A program made the position numbers and the translations under genes. A model generated the notes under the pieces. That model was given only the letters and a program-made list of their open reading frames with translations. It searched no databases and was not told where the DNA came from. Below are positions 38,351-48,394 of a stretch of 64,000 bases of DNA, piece by piece. Where the stretch lies: contig NZ_CP022296.1 in assembly GCF_017310035.1 (NCBI RefSeq), forward strand, positions 248,001-312,000, given 5' to 3'. This stretch comes from Nocardioides sp. S5. Lineage in GTDB: Bacteria > Actinomycetota > Actinomycetes > Propionibacteriales > Nocardioidaceae. Position 1 is the stretch's first letter; each line of letters starts with the position of its first letter.

Positions 38351-38549
38351 ATCGTCTCCTTATCGGGTAGTTGAAAGTGGAGTGCAAGTTCAGCGCTAGT
38401 CGGGCCGCGTTGACGCCCGCCGGCAAGCAGCCGTGTCTTGAGTGGCGAAATTGCCTCTCTACTAGGTGCATCACCGCGCTCCCGCCATGACGATCGCGGG
38501 GTTGTCGTCCAACTTGCTGGCAGCAGCGCGTGCCGGCGTGGCCTACATG

Positions 38550-38921
38550 TCAGCCGTTGACCGTGGCGGACTCCTCGTCCGTAAATAGACGTGATCGGAT
38601 CAGGAACCGCACGCCCTCGGGTGCCTCGAGGGAGAAGCCGGCGCCGCGGCCCTTGACGACATCGATGGTGAGGTGGGTGTGCTGCCAGTACTCGAACTGG
38701 GTCTTCGACATCCAGACGGGCACGTCGCGGTCGAGCCCGACAGCAAGTTCGCCGAGCAGGATGTCGGAGTCGCCGGTGCGGAACTCGCCGTCGGGGTAGC
38801 ACATCGGCGACGACCCGTCGCAGCAGCCACCGGACTGGTGGAACATCACCGGGCCGTGCGCCTCGGTGAGGCGGCGGATCATCTCCGCCGCCTCACCTGT
38901 CACCGCTACTCGTTCGAGCAT
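38550..38921 (-). CDS. DUF779 domain-containing protein
   Basis: A 123-residue protein of the DUF779 family, almost always found next to acetaldehyde-type dehydrogenases. The Cys-rich block SGGCCDGSSPMCYPDGEF could bind metal or serve in redox. Its ATG directly abuts the dehydrogenase stop codon, so the two are translationally coupled. The exact role is unknown. Confidence 0.88.
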   Translation of the reverse strand: MLERVAVTGEAAEMIRRLTEAHGPVMFHQSGGCCDGSSPMCYPDGEFRTGDSDILLGELAVGLDRDVPVWMSKTQFEYWQHTHLTIDVVKGRGAGFSLEAPEGVRFLIRSRLFTDEESATVNG

Positions 38922-40445
<1,524 letters not shown>

Positions 40446-40472
40446 GTGATGCTCCAAAGAGTGAGGGAGTGT

Positions 40473-40517
40473 GTGACGACCGTCACGCTAGGAGCGGGCA
40501 TGTTGCATGAACGTTGC
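40473..40517. promoter_or_regulatory. Dyad and direct repeats at the aldehyde dehydrogenase promoter
   Basis: GTGACG-AC-CGTCAC (40473-40486) is a perfect 6-bp-arm dyad overlapping a minus-strand -10 candidate TAGCGT (40490-40485). Two GTTGC copies at 40502-40506 and 40513-40517 are exactly 11 bp apart, one helical turn. The GAF regulator encoded just upstream is the likely ligand; this is inference. Confidence 0.45.
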
Positions 40518-40535
40518 GAACCCCCGGGCCGGCCC

Positions 40536-41738
40536 TCAGGCCAGGTCGCGGTCGAGGCGCGCGAGCTGCCCGTCGACCAGCGAACGCATCGGCGACACCG
40601 CGCCGAGGGCATCGCGCTGCGCCACCCACATGTCGTAGTCGTCCGCGCCCCACCGAGAGCGCGTCCACGTCGACATCAGGTCGGGTTCCTTGCTCGCCAG
40701 CACCGTGGCACGCAGCGAGTGGTGCAGCTGGTCGCGAAGCCGGACCACGCCGGGCGCGGTCGACCGGGGAAGGATCGGGCCGCGATAGTCGCGCAGCGCT
40801 CGGCGTACGTCGCCCGCCGCCAGCTGCGCCTCGAGCGCCAGCCAGTCGCCGGCGACCCGGGCCCCGAGACGGTAGGGGCGGGAGGCGAGGAGGTCGTCGC
40901 CGAGGAGGTTGCGCAACCGGTTGAGCTCGGCGCGCAGGGTGGAGGACGCGCCGTCGTCCTCGTAGACCAGGACCGCGAGCTCGTCGCCGGAGAGCCCGTG
41001 CGGGGCCGAGGCGAGGAGGAGCAGGATCTCGCTATGGCGCGGGGAGAGCCGCAGCGAGTGGCGCGCGTCGATCGTGAGCAGCGCCTCGTGGCGTCCGAGC
41101 AGCTCGACCACGACCTGCGGACCGGCCTTGGACTCGACCGGCTGCGCGGCGCGCGTGAGCAGTTCACGCGCGAGCTCGGCCTCGGCCATCCGGGCCGCCG
41201 CCCGCACCATCGCCATCGTCTGCGGCACCGCGATGTCGTCGTTGCCGGTGATGTCGAGGACCCCGAGCAGGGTGCTGGACGTCGGATCGTGGATCGGCGA
41301 TGCCGCACAGCTCCACTGCTGGACCGAGTGCCGGAAGTGCTCCGACCGCCGCACCTGGACAGGCTGGCCGAGGCGCAGGGCGAGACCCGGAGCGTTGGTG
41401 CCGGCCAGGCGCTCGTCCCAGTTCGAGCCCTCGACGAAGCCGATCTTCTCGGCCTGCCGCAGCGTCGACGGAGAGCCGCACACCCACAGGAGCTGGCCGG
41501 CCGCGTCGCTGACCGCCATGACCGCACCGCAGTCCCGCGCGGCCTGGCCGAGCACGTCGTCGAGCAGCGGGAAGACCTGGGCGAGCGGATGAGCCGCCCG
41601 GTGGTCACGCAGGTCGGACTCGGCCAGCGTGATCGGCGCCTCGATGCTCTCCACGTCCACGCCCGCCGCCGCCGACAGGTGCCAGGAATCTGCCACCTCT
41701 GCGCGCATGCCGTCGCGACCCATGGGTTCATTATTCAC
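40536..41738 (-). CDS. GAF domain-containing transcriptional regulator
   Basis: A 400-residue protein resembling the N-terminal half of AcoR-type activators without the sigma-54 AAA domain. A GAF domain (about 60-190; FVEGSNWDERLAGTNAPGLA, QQWSCAASPIHDP) precedes a C-terminal winged-helix segment (LSPRHSEILLLLASAPHGLS then LRAELNRLRNLLGDDLL). This protein type commonly sits next to exaC-like dehydrogenases in actinobacteria and is thought to sense an alcohol or aldehyde. The GTG at 41738 has GGAGG seven bases upstream, better than the ATG at 41744. Confidence 0.78.
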   Translation of the reverse strand: MNNEPMGRDGMRAEVADSWHLSAAAGVDVESIEAPITLAESDLRDHRAAHPLAQVFPLLDDVLGQAARDCGAVMAVSDAAGQLLWVCGSPSTLRQAEKIGFVEGSNWDERLAGTNAPGLALRLGQPVQVRRSEHFRHSVQQWSCAASPIHDPTSSTLLGVLDITGNDDIAVPQTMAMVRAAARMAEAELARELLTRAAQPVESKAGPQVVVELLGRHEALLTIDARHSLRLSPRHSEILLLLASAPHGLSGDELAVLVYEDDGASSTLRAELNRLRNLLGDDLLASRPYRLGARVAGDWLALEAQLAAGDVRRALRDYRGPILPRSTAPGVVRLRDQLHHSLRATVLASKEPDLMSTWTRSRWGADDYDMWVAQRDALGAVSPMRSLVDGQLARLDRDLA

Positions 41739-41809
41739 GCTCATCCCTCCGGAGCCCGCCCGGTTCCCCACCATCGCGCGCCGGAGGTTCGACGAGGTTG
41801 CACCGTGAT

Positions 41810-43231
41810 TCATCGGCGACGAGAGAGGCGTACGTCGGGGCGCAACGCGTCGAAGGAACGCGCCCGGGCGGCGCCGAGCCAGACGCCGCTCCCGTAGGCC
41901 AGGTCGTCGAGCCGTCGCGCCAGCACGTAGCGGACGGGATCCAGGTCGGCCCCGACCCGTCGCCGGTCGACCAGTCCGTCGACCACCGCGGCCACGGCCA
42001 GTGCGCGCCGGGCGCGGCGTGACTGGGTGGCGGCCAGGGCCGCGAGCGGCCAGTAGTGGCGGGTCAACGCGGCGCCCGTCTGCCACAGCACGGTGACGCT
42101 GCCCTCCAGCGTCAGGATCGCCGCCGCGCGAACGGGACGCTCACTGCGGCCCAGCTGACGGGAGGTGCCGGCCGTCGCGACGGCAGCCGAGGCTAGCGCG
42201 ACCGGGACGGACCAGCGGCGCTGGGCGAGGAGGGCGGCCGCGAACACGGCCGACCAGGGCGAGATGACGAGGGGCGCGACCGCCGAGCCGTGGCGCTGCG
42301 CCAGCGGTGCCGCCGACGTGCCGTAGAAGGCCTTGCGTCCGAGCCACTCCCCCAGCCGGGCGCGGTGCCGATGGCGGACGGTGGCCGCCGGCTCGTAGCG
42401 CACACCCGCGCCTGCGGCGAGCAGCCGCCAGACCAGGTCGACGTCCTCACCGCAGCGCAGCGCCTCGTCGAAGGGGCCGGACCCGAGCCGGGCGAGTACG
42501 GCGACGCGCGCGATCAGGCAGGCGCTCGGGAGGTAGGCAACGACGCCCTGCTGACGCACCGCTGCCGGCTCGGGGCCGAGGTCGAGGGAGGACCGCGCCT
42601 GTTCGTAGCGCTCCACCCAGCTGTCACCGGGGCGACGCTCGGGACCCAGCACCCGCGGCGCGACCATCGCCAGCGCTGGGTCGTCGAGATGCCGACGCAG
42701 CGTCGCCAGCCAGCCGGGGTCGGGGACGATGTCGGAGTCGCAGAAGGCGACGAAGGGCGTGGTCACGTGTCGCAGGCCGGAGTTGCGGGCGGCCGCCGGG
42801 CCGCGATTGACGTCGTGGACGACCAGCAAGGCGCCGTACGCACGAGCGACACGGGCGACGAGATCGGGATCGCGCGATCCGTCGTCGACCACCACGACCG
42901 GCACCGATGAGGGCAGCGCCTCGAGCAACGAGGTCAGGTCCGGCGCCCGGTCGCGCACCGGCACCACGACGGTCACGTCGAGGACGTCGCTGTCGGGCCC
43001 GGCCGGGTCCGGCCACCACGGCTCCGCGAAACCCCTGTCGAGGAGCGACCTGGCCAGCGTGGCGGCGTCGCTGGTGTGCGCACGCAGGACCGGGCCGCCG
43101 TCGAGCAGCTCGGCGGCGACGTCGCTGAGATAGAGCACCGAGCCGCGGCTGCCGCCCACCAGTGACCGGCCACCGTCACAGACCTTGGTCCGGGACGACA
43201 GACGGACCCCGAAGCCGTCCGGCAGGGTCAC
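41810..43231 (-). CDS. mftF: Mycofactocin system glycosyltransferase
   Basis: A 473-residue GT2-family glycosyltransferase that adds glucose units to premycofactocin to give mycofactocin. The N-terminal 85 residues form the MftF-specific domain, followed by the GT2 core VTVVVPVRDRAPDLTSLLEAL, VVDDGSRD, the DxD-type FCDSDIVPD and CGEDVDLVWRL. Hydrophobic stretches around 320-345 and 380-400 may attach it to the membrane. The GTG start overlaps the mftE stop (GTGA). It is the last gene of mftA-B-C-E-F. Confidence 0.92.
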   Translation of the reverse strand: MTLPDGFGVRLSSRTKVCDGGRSLVGGSRGSVLYLSDVAAELLDGGPVLRAHTSDAATLARSLLDRGFAEPWWPDPAGPDSDVLDVTVVVPVRDRAPDLTSLLEALPSSVPVVVVDDGSRDPDLVARVARAYGALLVVHDVNRGPAAARNSGLRHVTTPFVAFCDSDIVPDPGWLATLRRHLDDPALAMVAPRVLGPERRPGDSWVERYEQARSSLDLGPEPAAVRQQGVVAYLPSACLIARVAVLARLGSGPFDEALRCGEDVDLVWRLLAAGAGVRYEPAATVRHRHRARLGEWLGRKAFYGTSAAPLAQRHGSAVAPLVISPWSAVFAAALLAQRRWSVPVALASAAVATAGTSRQLGRSERPVRAAAILTLEGSVTVLWQTGAALTRHYWPLAALAATQSRRARRALAVAAVVDGLVDRRRVGADLDPVRYVLARRLDDLAYGSGVWLGAARARSFDALRPDVRLSRRR

Positions 43232-43995
43232 GATCTGACGCTGCTGCGCTCGGGACGCCGGAGTCGGCCGTCGTTGCCGACGTCCAGAACGGTCAGCTCA
43301 CGATGCAGCCGGTTCACCAGCACGTCGAAGAGTCGCCGGCCCTCGTCCGGGGAGCTGCCGGTCGGGTCACCGAGGACGCCGTTGGGCGACACGGTGCGGA
43401 CGCCGACGCTGCGCAGCCGCGGCATCAACTGGTCGATGGGCTCGGTGGCCCCGGCCTCGGCGAGGTCCATGCGCACGGTCCACGGCGCCAGGTTGCGCAG
43501 CATTGAGGTCTCCGTGCGGCCGGCGTGCGCGTCGCCGCCCAGCACCCCGAACCCTGTCCAGGCGGCGGGGCGGCCCTCGTCGCGCAGGGTGGTCACGGCG
43601 CTCACCACCGTGGGCACATTGCCGCCGTGACCGTTGACGAACACCAACCCCTTGGCCCACCGGCAGGCCGATCGGCCGAGCTCGACCAGCAGCAGATGGA
43701 GCGCCTCGTGGCCGATCGAGATGGTCCCCGGGAAGTCCTCGTGCTCGCCGCTGGCGCCATACGCAAGAGCGGGCGCCACCAGCACGCGCACACCAGCAGC
43801 ATCCAGTCGTACGGCGACCTCCCGGGTCGCTGCACACGCCAGCATCGAGTCCGTCGCCAGCGGGAGGTGCGGGCCGTGCTGCTCGAGCGATCCGATGGGT
43901 ACGAGCACCAGCGGCGGGTCGCCCTCGATCGTTGGCCAGCGCGCCCCGCCGAGGCCGAGGCGTCGACTGGGCTCGCCGGCCGAGCTCGCACCCAT
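43228..43995 (-). CDS. mftE: Mycofactocin precursor peptide peptidase
   Basis: A 255-residue creatininase-family metallopeptidase that releases the modified Val-Tyr derived dipeptide from MftA. Metal and active-site blocks are VPIGSLEQHGPHLPLATDS, YGASGEHEDFPGTIS, VFVNGHGGN and GDAHAGRTETS. The ATG at 43995 is 1 bp after the mftC stop, so expression is coupled. The protein is of normal family length. Confidence 0.95.
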   Translation of the reverse strand: MGASSAGEPSRRLGLGGARWPTIEGDPPLVLVPIGSLEQHGPHLPLATDSMLACAATREVAVRLDAAGVRVLVAPALAYGASGEHEDFPGTISIGHEALHLLLVELGRSACRWAKGLVFVNGHGGNVPTVVSAVTTLRDEGRPAAWTGFGVLGGDAHAGRTETSMLRNLAPWTVRMDLAEAGATEPIDQLMPRLRSVGVRTVSPNGVLGDPTGSSPDEGRRLFDVLVNRLHRELTVLDVGNDGRLRRPERSSVRS

Positions 43996-43996
43996 C

Positions 43997-45214
43997 TCAG
44001 ACCATCCCTGCGACCGGACTCTCGTCGCACGCGCTCGTCGGTCGCGTCCGGGTCGCCCCGAGCGTGAGTCCGACGGGTGCGTTGCGCACCGTGCCTGTGT
44101 GGGAGTGGTCCTGACTGGAGCCCGGGAGCGCGCCGCGGTCCAGGCTCGCCAACGCCTCCTCGGCGTTGCCCTTGACGCACTCCGGGTCCGGACCGTCCAA
44201 CGGCAGCCCGGTGAAGAACTTGGCCGCCATGCAGCCACCGCGGCAGTTGTCGTAGGCCGAGCACTTCGCGCAGGCACCGCCGGTCTGCGGGCTGCGCAGC
44301 TCCTCGAACAACGGCGCGTGCTTCCAGACGTGGTCGAAGCCGAGGTCACGGATGTTGCCGGCCTTGAACCTGTCGTGGATCGCGAACGGGCACGCATAGA
44401 CGTCCCCGACCGGGTCCACCAGGCAGACCACGCGGCCGGCGCCACACAGGTTGAGGCCGGGCAACGGATCGCCGTACGCCGCAAGGTGGAAGAACGAGTC
44501 ACCGGTGAGCACCTTCTCGCCGTTGGCGACGAGCCAGTCGTAGAGCTGGCGCTGCTGGTGCGGCAGCGGGTGCAGCTCGTCCCACACGTCGGCACCGCGA
44601 CCCGACGGTCGCAGCCGCGTCAGCCGCAGTTGGGCGCCGAAGCTGTCCGCGATCGCCTTGAACTCGTCGAGCTGGTCGATGTTGTGACGCGTGCACACCA
44701 CCGAGATCTTGAAGTCCTGCATGCCGGCTGCCTGGAGATTGGCGAGCGCCTTCATGGCGGCGTCGTAGGTGCCCTGGCCGCGGACCGCGTCATTGACCTC
44801 GGCGGTCGCGCCGTCGAGCGAGATCTGTACGTCGATGTAGTCCGTGGCCGCGAGCTTCTCGGCCCGCTCCTTGGTGATCCGGAAGCCGTTGGTCGAGAAT
44901 TTCACCCCGACGTGGTGCTCGACCGCGTAGTCGAGGAGCTCCCAGAAGTCGGGACGCACCGTGGGCTCTCCGCCGCCGATGTTGACGTAGAAGATCTGCA
45001 TCCGCTCGAACTCGCGGATGAGGGCCTTGGCCTCCTCCGTGTCCAGCTCGTCGGGGTCGCGGCGACCCGAGGACGACAGGCAGTGCAGGCACGCAAGGTT
45101 GCAGGCGTAGGTGAGCTCCCAGGTGAGGCAGATCGGGGCGTCGAGGCCGAGCTCGAACTGGTCGATGAGGCGACCGACGGCGGGCGGCGGGGTCTCGGTC
45201 AATGTCGCGGTCAT
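43997..45214 (-). CDS. mftC: Mycofactocin radical SAM maturase
   Basis: A 405-residue radical SAM/SPASM enzyme that decarboxylates and cross-links the C-terminal Val-Tyr of MftA. The SAM cluster cysteines are Cys38, Cys42 and Cys45 (CNLACLHC). GGGEPTVRPDF and FSTNGFRI follow, and the SPASM cysteines occur in LCGAGRVVCLVDPVGDVYAC and CAKCSAYDNCRGGCMAAKFF. It overlaps mftB by 4 bp. The C-terminal 45 residues are poorly conserved and Ser/Thr-rich. Confidence 0.97.
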   Translation of the reverse strand: MTATLTETPPPAVGRLIDQFELGLDAPICLTWELTYACNLACLHCLSSSGRRDPDELDTEEAKALIREFERMQIFYVNIGGGEPTVRPDFWELLDYAVEHHVGVKFSTNGFRITKERAEKLAATDYIDVQISLDGATAEVNDAVRGQGTYDAAMKALANLQAAGMQDFKISVVCTRHNIDQLDEFKAIADSFGAQLRLTRLRPSGRGADVWDELHPLPHQQRQLYDWLVANGEKVLTGDSFFHLAAYGDPLPGLNLCGAGRVVCLVDPVGDVYACPFAIHDRFKAGNIRDLGFDHVWKHAPLFEELRSPQTGGACAKCSAYDNCRGGCMAAKFFTGLPLDGPDPECVKGNAEEALASLDRGALPGSSQDHSHTGTVRNAPVGLTLGATRTRPTSACDESPVAGMV

Positions 45215-45477
45215 GGTGCGCTCCTGATCAGTACGCCGTTGGCGGCGAGCCCGTCGAGGGCCTTGAGGTAGCCGGCGCGCTCCCCCTCGCCCACTCCCGC
45301 AGACTCCAGCGCGTGACCGACGTCTGTCGTCCCGTCGAGGCGGCGGACGACGTCGAGCAGGCGCAGGGTCTTGAGGAAGCTGAGGCGTCGGGTCGAGAAG
45401 TCGTAGACCAACGCCCCGAAGGGCTCCGGTCGCAACTCCACCGACGGACTCAGCTGCCAGGCTTCGCCGTCGATCAT
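45211..45477 (-). CDS. mftB: Mycofactocin biosynthesis chaperone (PqqD-like)
   Basis: An 88-residue RiPP recognition element that binds the MftA leader and presents it to MftC. The PqqD-like winged helix is visible: LSPSVELRPEPFGALVYDFSTRR then LSFLKTLRLLDVVRRL. The ATG at 45477 shares a base with the mftA stop (TGATG). Normal family length. Confidence 0.94.
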   Translation of the reverse strand: MIDGEAWQLSPSVELRPEPFGALVYDFSTRRLSFLKTLRLLDVVRRLDGTTDVGHALESAGVGEGERAGYLKALDGLAANGVLIRSAP

Positions 45478-45584
45478 CAGTAGACGCCGCACATGCCGTC
45501 GATGGAGACCTCCTCGACCAGCTCGTCCTCGGCGAGGGCGGCGGTCTTGGTCTCGGGAGTGGGGTCCTGGTTCGGGTCGGTCAT
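45477..45584 (-). CDS. mftA: Mycofactocin precursor peptide
   Basis: A 35-residue RiPP precursor ending VEEVSIDGMCGVY, the family signature; the terminal Val-Tyr becomes the redox cofactor core. The leader is acidic and begins MTDPNQDPTPE. GGAGG is six bases before the ATG at 45584, and a TAGCGT -10 candidate lies at 45631-45626. It is the first gene of the mftABCEF operon. It is too short for routine gene finding, so it is easily missed. Confidence 0.97.
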   Translation of the reverse strand: MTDPNQDPTPETKTAALAEDELVEEVSIDGMCGVY

Positions 45585-45797
45585 GGCGATACCTCCGGGT
45601 CGAGATGGCTGGTGGGTCGCTTTCCACGCTAGGAAGCACGCCGTGGCGGCGCACCCCTCACTCAGCGGGCCGGACCTGCCCTGATGGTCAGGTCGACTCC
45701 TGACCCACCGACCCGTATGCGGATCCTCGTCTGGCCGCGGCCCCGTGGCGGACCTAGCGTCCGGAGCAGTCAGATATCCGTCTCCAGGAGGTCATCC
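45585..45797. promoter_or_regulatory. Divergent mftA-mno control region
   Basis: Two opposed promoters are suggested by TAGCGT elements at 45631-45626 (toward mftA) and 45755-45760 (toward mno). Between them lies GACCTG-N10-CAGGTC (45673-45694), nested with CCTGA-N3-TCAGG and a further CCTGA at 45699-45703, giving three alternating half-sites. No mftR gene is present nearby, so the binder is unknown; the LuxR-type regulator at 50832 is a candidate. Confidence 0.5.
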
Positions 45798-47090
45798 ATG
45801 CAGGTCGACGAACTGCTCAAACCGTTCCCCATCAAGGAGTTCCACCCGTTCCCTCGGGCCCTGATGGGACCCGGCGCGCACGAGATGATCGGGCCGGAGG
45901 CACTCAAGCTCGGCTTCCGCAAGACGCTCGTCATGACGTCGGGCCTGCGCGGCACCGACATCGTGCACAAGATCGTGGAGTCGATGAAGTACCACGGCCT
46001 GGAGGTCGTGGTCTACGACAAGGTCGAGTCCAACCCGAAAGACTACAACGTCATGGACTCCGTGGCGATGTATCAGGAGAACGAGTGCGACTCGTTCGTC
46101 TCCATCGGCGGCGGCTCCTCGCACGATGCCTGCAAGGGCGCTCGTGTCTCGGTGGCCCATGACGGTCGCAACGTCAACGAGTTCGAGGGCTTCAACATGT
46201 CCGAGAACCCGAAGAACCCGCCGCACATCGCGGTCTCCACCACGGCCGGCACCGGCTCGGAGACCTCGTGGGCCTACGTCATCACCGACACCACGACCGA
46301 CCCGGACAACCCGCACAAGTACGTCGCCTTCGACGACGCGTCAGTCACCTCCCTGGCGATCGACGACCCGGTGCTCTACTTCGACTGCCCGGTCGACTAC
46401 ACCGCCCAGTGCGGCTTCGACGTGCTCGCGCACGCCAGCGAGCCGTACGTCTCCCGCATCAACTTCCAGCCGTCGCTCGGCAACGCACTGCACGCCATCA
46501 AACTGACGTCGGAGCACCTCCGGGCAGCGGTGTGGAACGGCCAGGACCTCGCCGGACGCGAGGGCATGATGTACGCGCAGTACATCGCCGCCCAGGCGTT
46601 CAACTCCGGTGGTCTCGGCATCATCCACTCGACGTCGCACGCGATCAGCGCGTTCTACGACACGCACCACGGCCTGAACAACGCCATCGCGCTGCCGCGT
46701 GTGTGGGCGTTCAACATGTCGGCGGCGTACGGCCGCTTCGCCGACATCGCCGAGGCGATGGGCGTCGACACCCGCGGCATGACCAAGCCGCAGGCAGCCG
46801 ATGCGGCGCTCGCCGCCTCGATCCGGCTGCTGCGCGACGTGGGCATCCCGGAGAAGTTCACCGACATCACCGCCGACAGCTACTCGAAGAACCGGCTGGG
46901 CCAGGGCCCGACGAAGTTCTACGAGAACGCCAAGGTGATCACCGGTGACAAGGAGGACGTGGACCGCATCACCAACCACGTCCTCGGCGACGCCTGCACC
47001 CCGGGCAACGCCAAGGAGTGCACCTTCGAGACGGTTCGCCCCGTCATCGAGCACTGCATGAACGGTGACCTGGACGACCTCCTTTCCTGA
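45798..47090 (+). CDS. mno: NDMA-dependent methanol dehydrogenase type iron-family alcohol dehydrogenase
   Basis: A 430-residue group III alcohol dehydrogenase. The nucleotide block GGGSSHDACKGA is at about 104-115; TTAGTGSETSWAYV, the metal-site histidines in DVLAHASEPYVS and GIIHSTSHAISAFYDTHHGLNN complete the signature. It matches the actinobacterial enzymes (Mno/Mdo) with tightly bound NADH that need an external acceptor, in vivo mycofactocin. AGGAGG lies about six bases before the ATG at 45798. It is transcribed away from mftA and followed by moxR/VWA genes. Substrate may be methanol or other short alcohols. Confidence 0.92.
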   Translation: MQVDELLKPFPIKEFHPFPRALMGPGAHEMIGPEALKLGFRKTLVMTSGLRGTDIVHKIVESMKYHGLEVVVYDKVESNPKDYNVMDSVAMYQENECDSFVSIGGGSSHDACKGARVSVAHDGRNVNEFEGFNMSENPKNPPHIAVSTTAGTGSETSWAYVITDTTTDPDNPHKYVAFDDASVTSLAIDDPVLYFDCPVDYTAQCGFDVLAHASEPYVSRINFQPSLGNALHAIKLTSEHLRAAVWNGQDLAGREGMMYAQYIAAQAFNSGGLGIIHSTSHAISAFYDTHHGLNNAIALPRVWAFNMSAAYGRFADIAEAMGVDTRGMTKPQAADAALAASIRLLRDVGIPEKFTDITADSYSKNRLGQGPTKFYENAKVITGDKEDVDRITNHVLGDACTPGNAKECTFETVRPVIEHCMNGDLDDLLS

Positions 47091-47111
47091 GGCCGGGTTC
47101 GCCCCTGTACG

Positions 47112-47148
47112 CCGGACCGGGCAGCGATCGCCGTGCTGCCCGGTCCGG
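47112..47148 (+). terminator. Perfect 14-bp stem-loop between mno and the MoxR gene
   Basis: Arms 47112-47125 (CCGGACCGGGCAGC) and 47135-47148 are perfectly complementary around a 9-base loop. It starts 22 bp after mno and has no T-run, so it may partly terminate or stabilise mno mRNA, setting a high dehydrogenase to ATPase ratio. Confidence 0.6.
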
Positions 47149-47181
47149 ACCCCATCCCCACCACGTTCGAGGGAGCGCCAA

Positions 47182-48390
47182 GTGAACACAGATCCGCGCA
47201 ATGCTGCCGGCGAAGGCGAGTTCGACGACGTCGACCATGCCCTCGAGCGCTTCCGCGAAGCCGGCTACCTCGCCGACGACCGTCTCGCCACGACGGTGTT
47301 CCTCCAGACCCGCCTGGGCAAGCCGGTCCTCCTCGAGGGCCCGGCCGGCGTGGGCAAGACCCAGTTCGCGACCAGCCTCGCCGCCGTCACCGGCCGGCGG
47401 CTGATCCGGCTGCAGTGCTACGAGGGCCAGGACGAGACCAAGGCCCTCTACGAGTGGGACTACGGCAAGCAGATGCTCTACACCCAGATCCTGCGCGAGA
47501 AGATCGGCCAGGTCGTCGAGGACGCCGCCGACCTCAACGAGGCGGTCGAGCGGATCGCCAAGCAGGACAGCGTCTTCTTCTCGGAGCGCTTCCTCGCTCC
47601 CCGACCGTTGCTGGAAGCGATCGACTCCGACGAACCCGTCGTGCTGCTGATCGACGAGGTCGACCGCGCCGACGAGGCCCTCGAGGCCGTGCTGCTCGAA
47701 CTGTTGTCGGAGTTCCAGATCTCCATCCCCGAGGTCGGCACGGTGAAGGCCGAGCAACTGCCGTACGTCGTGCTCACCTCCAACAACACCCGCGACCTGT
47801 CCGCCGCACTCAAGCGCCGCTGCCTCCACCTCTTCCTCGACTACCCCGAGGCGCAGCGCGAGCTGGAGATCATCAACTCCAAGGACACCGGGCTCAGTGA
47901 GGCGCTGGCCGTCCGCCTCATCGAGATCGTCCGAGGTCTGCGCGCGCTCGAGCTCCGCAAGGCACCGAGCATCTCCGAGACCATCGACTGGGCCCGCACG
48001 CTGGCCGTGCTCGGGGTCAGCGAGCTGAGTGCCGACGTGCTGTCACAGACCCTCAACGTGGTGGTGAAGTACGAACGTGACCTGAAGAAGGCGCTGGCCG
48101 CGATCCCCACCTTGGTCGACCCGAATGCGAAGGTGCCGTCCAAGAACGACCACGGACACGGACACGGCCACGGACACGGCCACGGCGCGGACGGCGACCA
48201 CAGTCACGACGACGGTGACGCCGAGGTGGACGGCAAGGAGGTCCGCGCCGCCAAGGACAGGCCCGGACGCCACGGTGACAACTACGGCGGTCCCGGGAAG
48301 TCCGACGAGGCACCCGCGGTCAAGACGGTCACGGCCAGCCAGGGCGAGCGCTCGTTCGCTGCGCGCTCTGCCCGCAAGCGTCCGGTCTGA
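47182..48390 (+). CDS. MoxR-family AAA+ ATPase with histidine-rich tail
   Basis: A 402-residue AAA+ ATPase. Walker A GPAGVGKT is at 53-60, Walker B LLIDEVD at about 155-161, the sensor block VVLTSNNTRDLSAALKRRC follows. MoxR proteins work with VWA partners as chaperones that activate metalloenzymes, first known for methanol dehydrogenase. Residues about 324-343 are a run of His-Gly repeats ending HSHDD, a likely metal-binding segment absent from typical MoxR. The GTG at 47182 has GAGGGAG upstream. It is followed by the VWA gene after 4 bp. Confidence 0.88.
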   Translation: MNTDPRNAAGEGEFDDVDHALERFREAGYLADDRLATTVFLQTRLGKPVLLEGPAGVGKTQFATSLAAVTGRRLIRLQCYEGQDETKALYEWDYGKQMLYTQILREKIGQVVEDAADLNEAVERIAKQDSVFFSERFLAPRPLLEAIDSDEPVVLLIDEVDRADEALEAVLLELLSEFQISIPEVGTVKAEQLPYVVLTSNNTRDLSAALKRRCLHLFLDYPEAQRELEIINSKDTGLSEALAVRLIEIVRGLRALELRKAPSISETIDWARTLAVLGVSELSADVLSQTLNVVVKYERDLKKALAAIPTLVDPNAKVPSKNDHGHGHGHGHGHGADGDHSHDDGDAEVDGKEVRAAKDRPGRHGDNYGGPGKSDEAPAVKTVTASQGERSFAARSARKRPV

Positions 48391-48394
48391 TCCG

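Noticed and set aside
45626..45631. TAGCGT as an island-specific promoter signal
   Set aside because: The same hexamer lies before dps and other chromosomal genes, so it is a general host -10.
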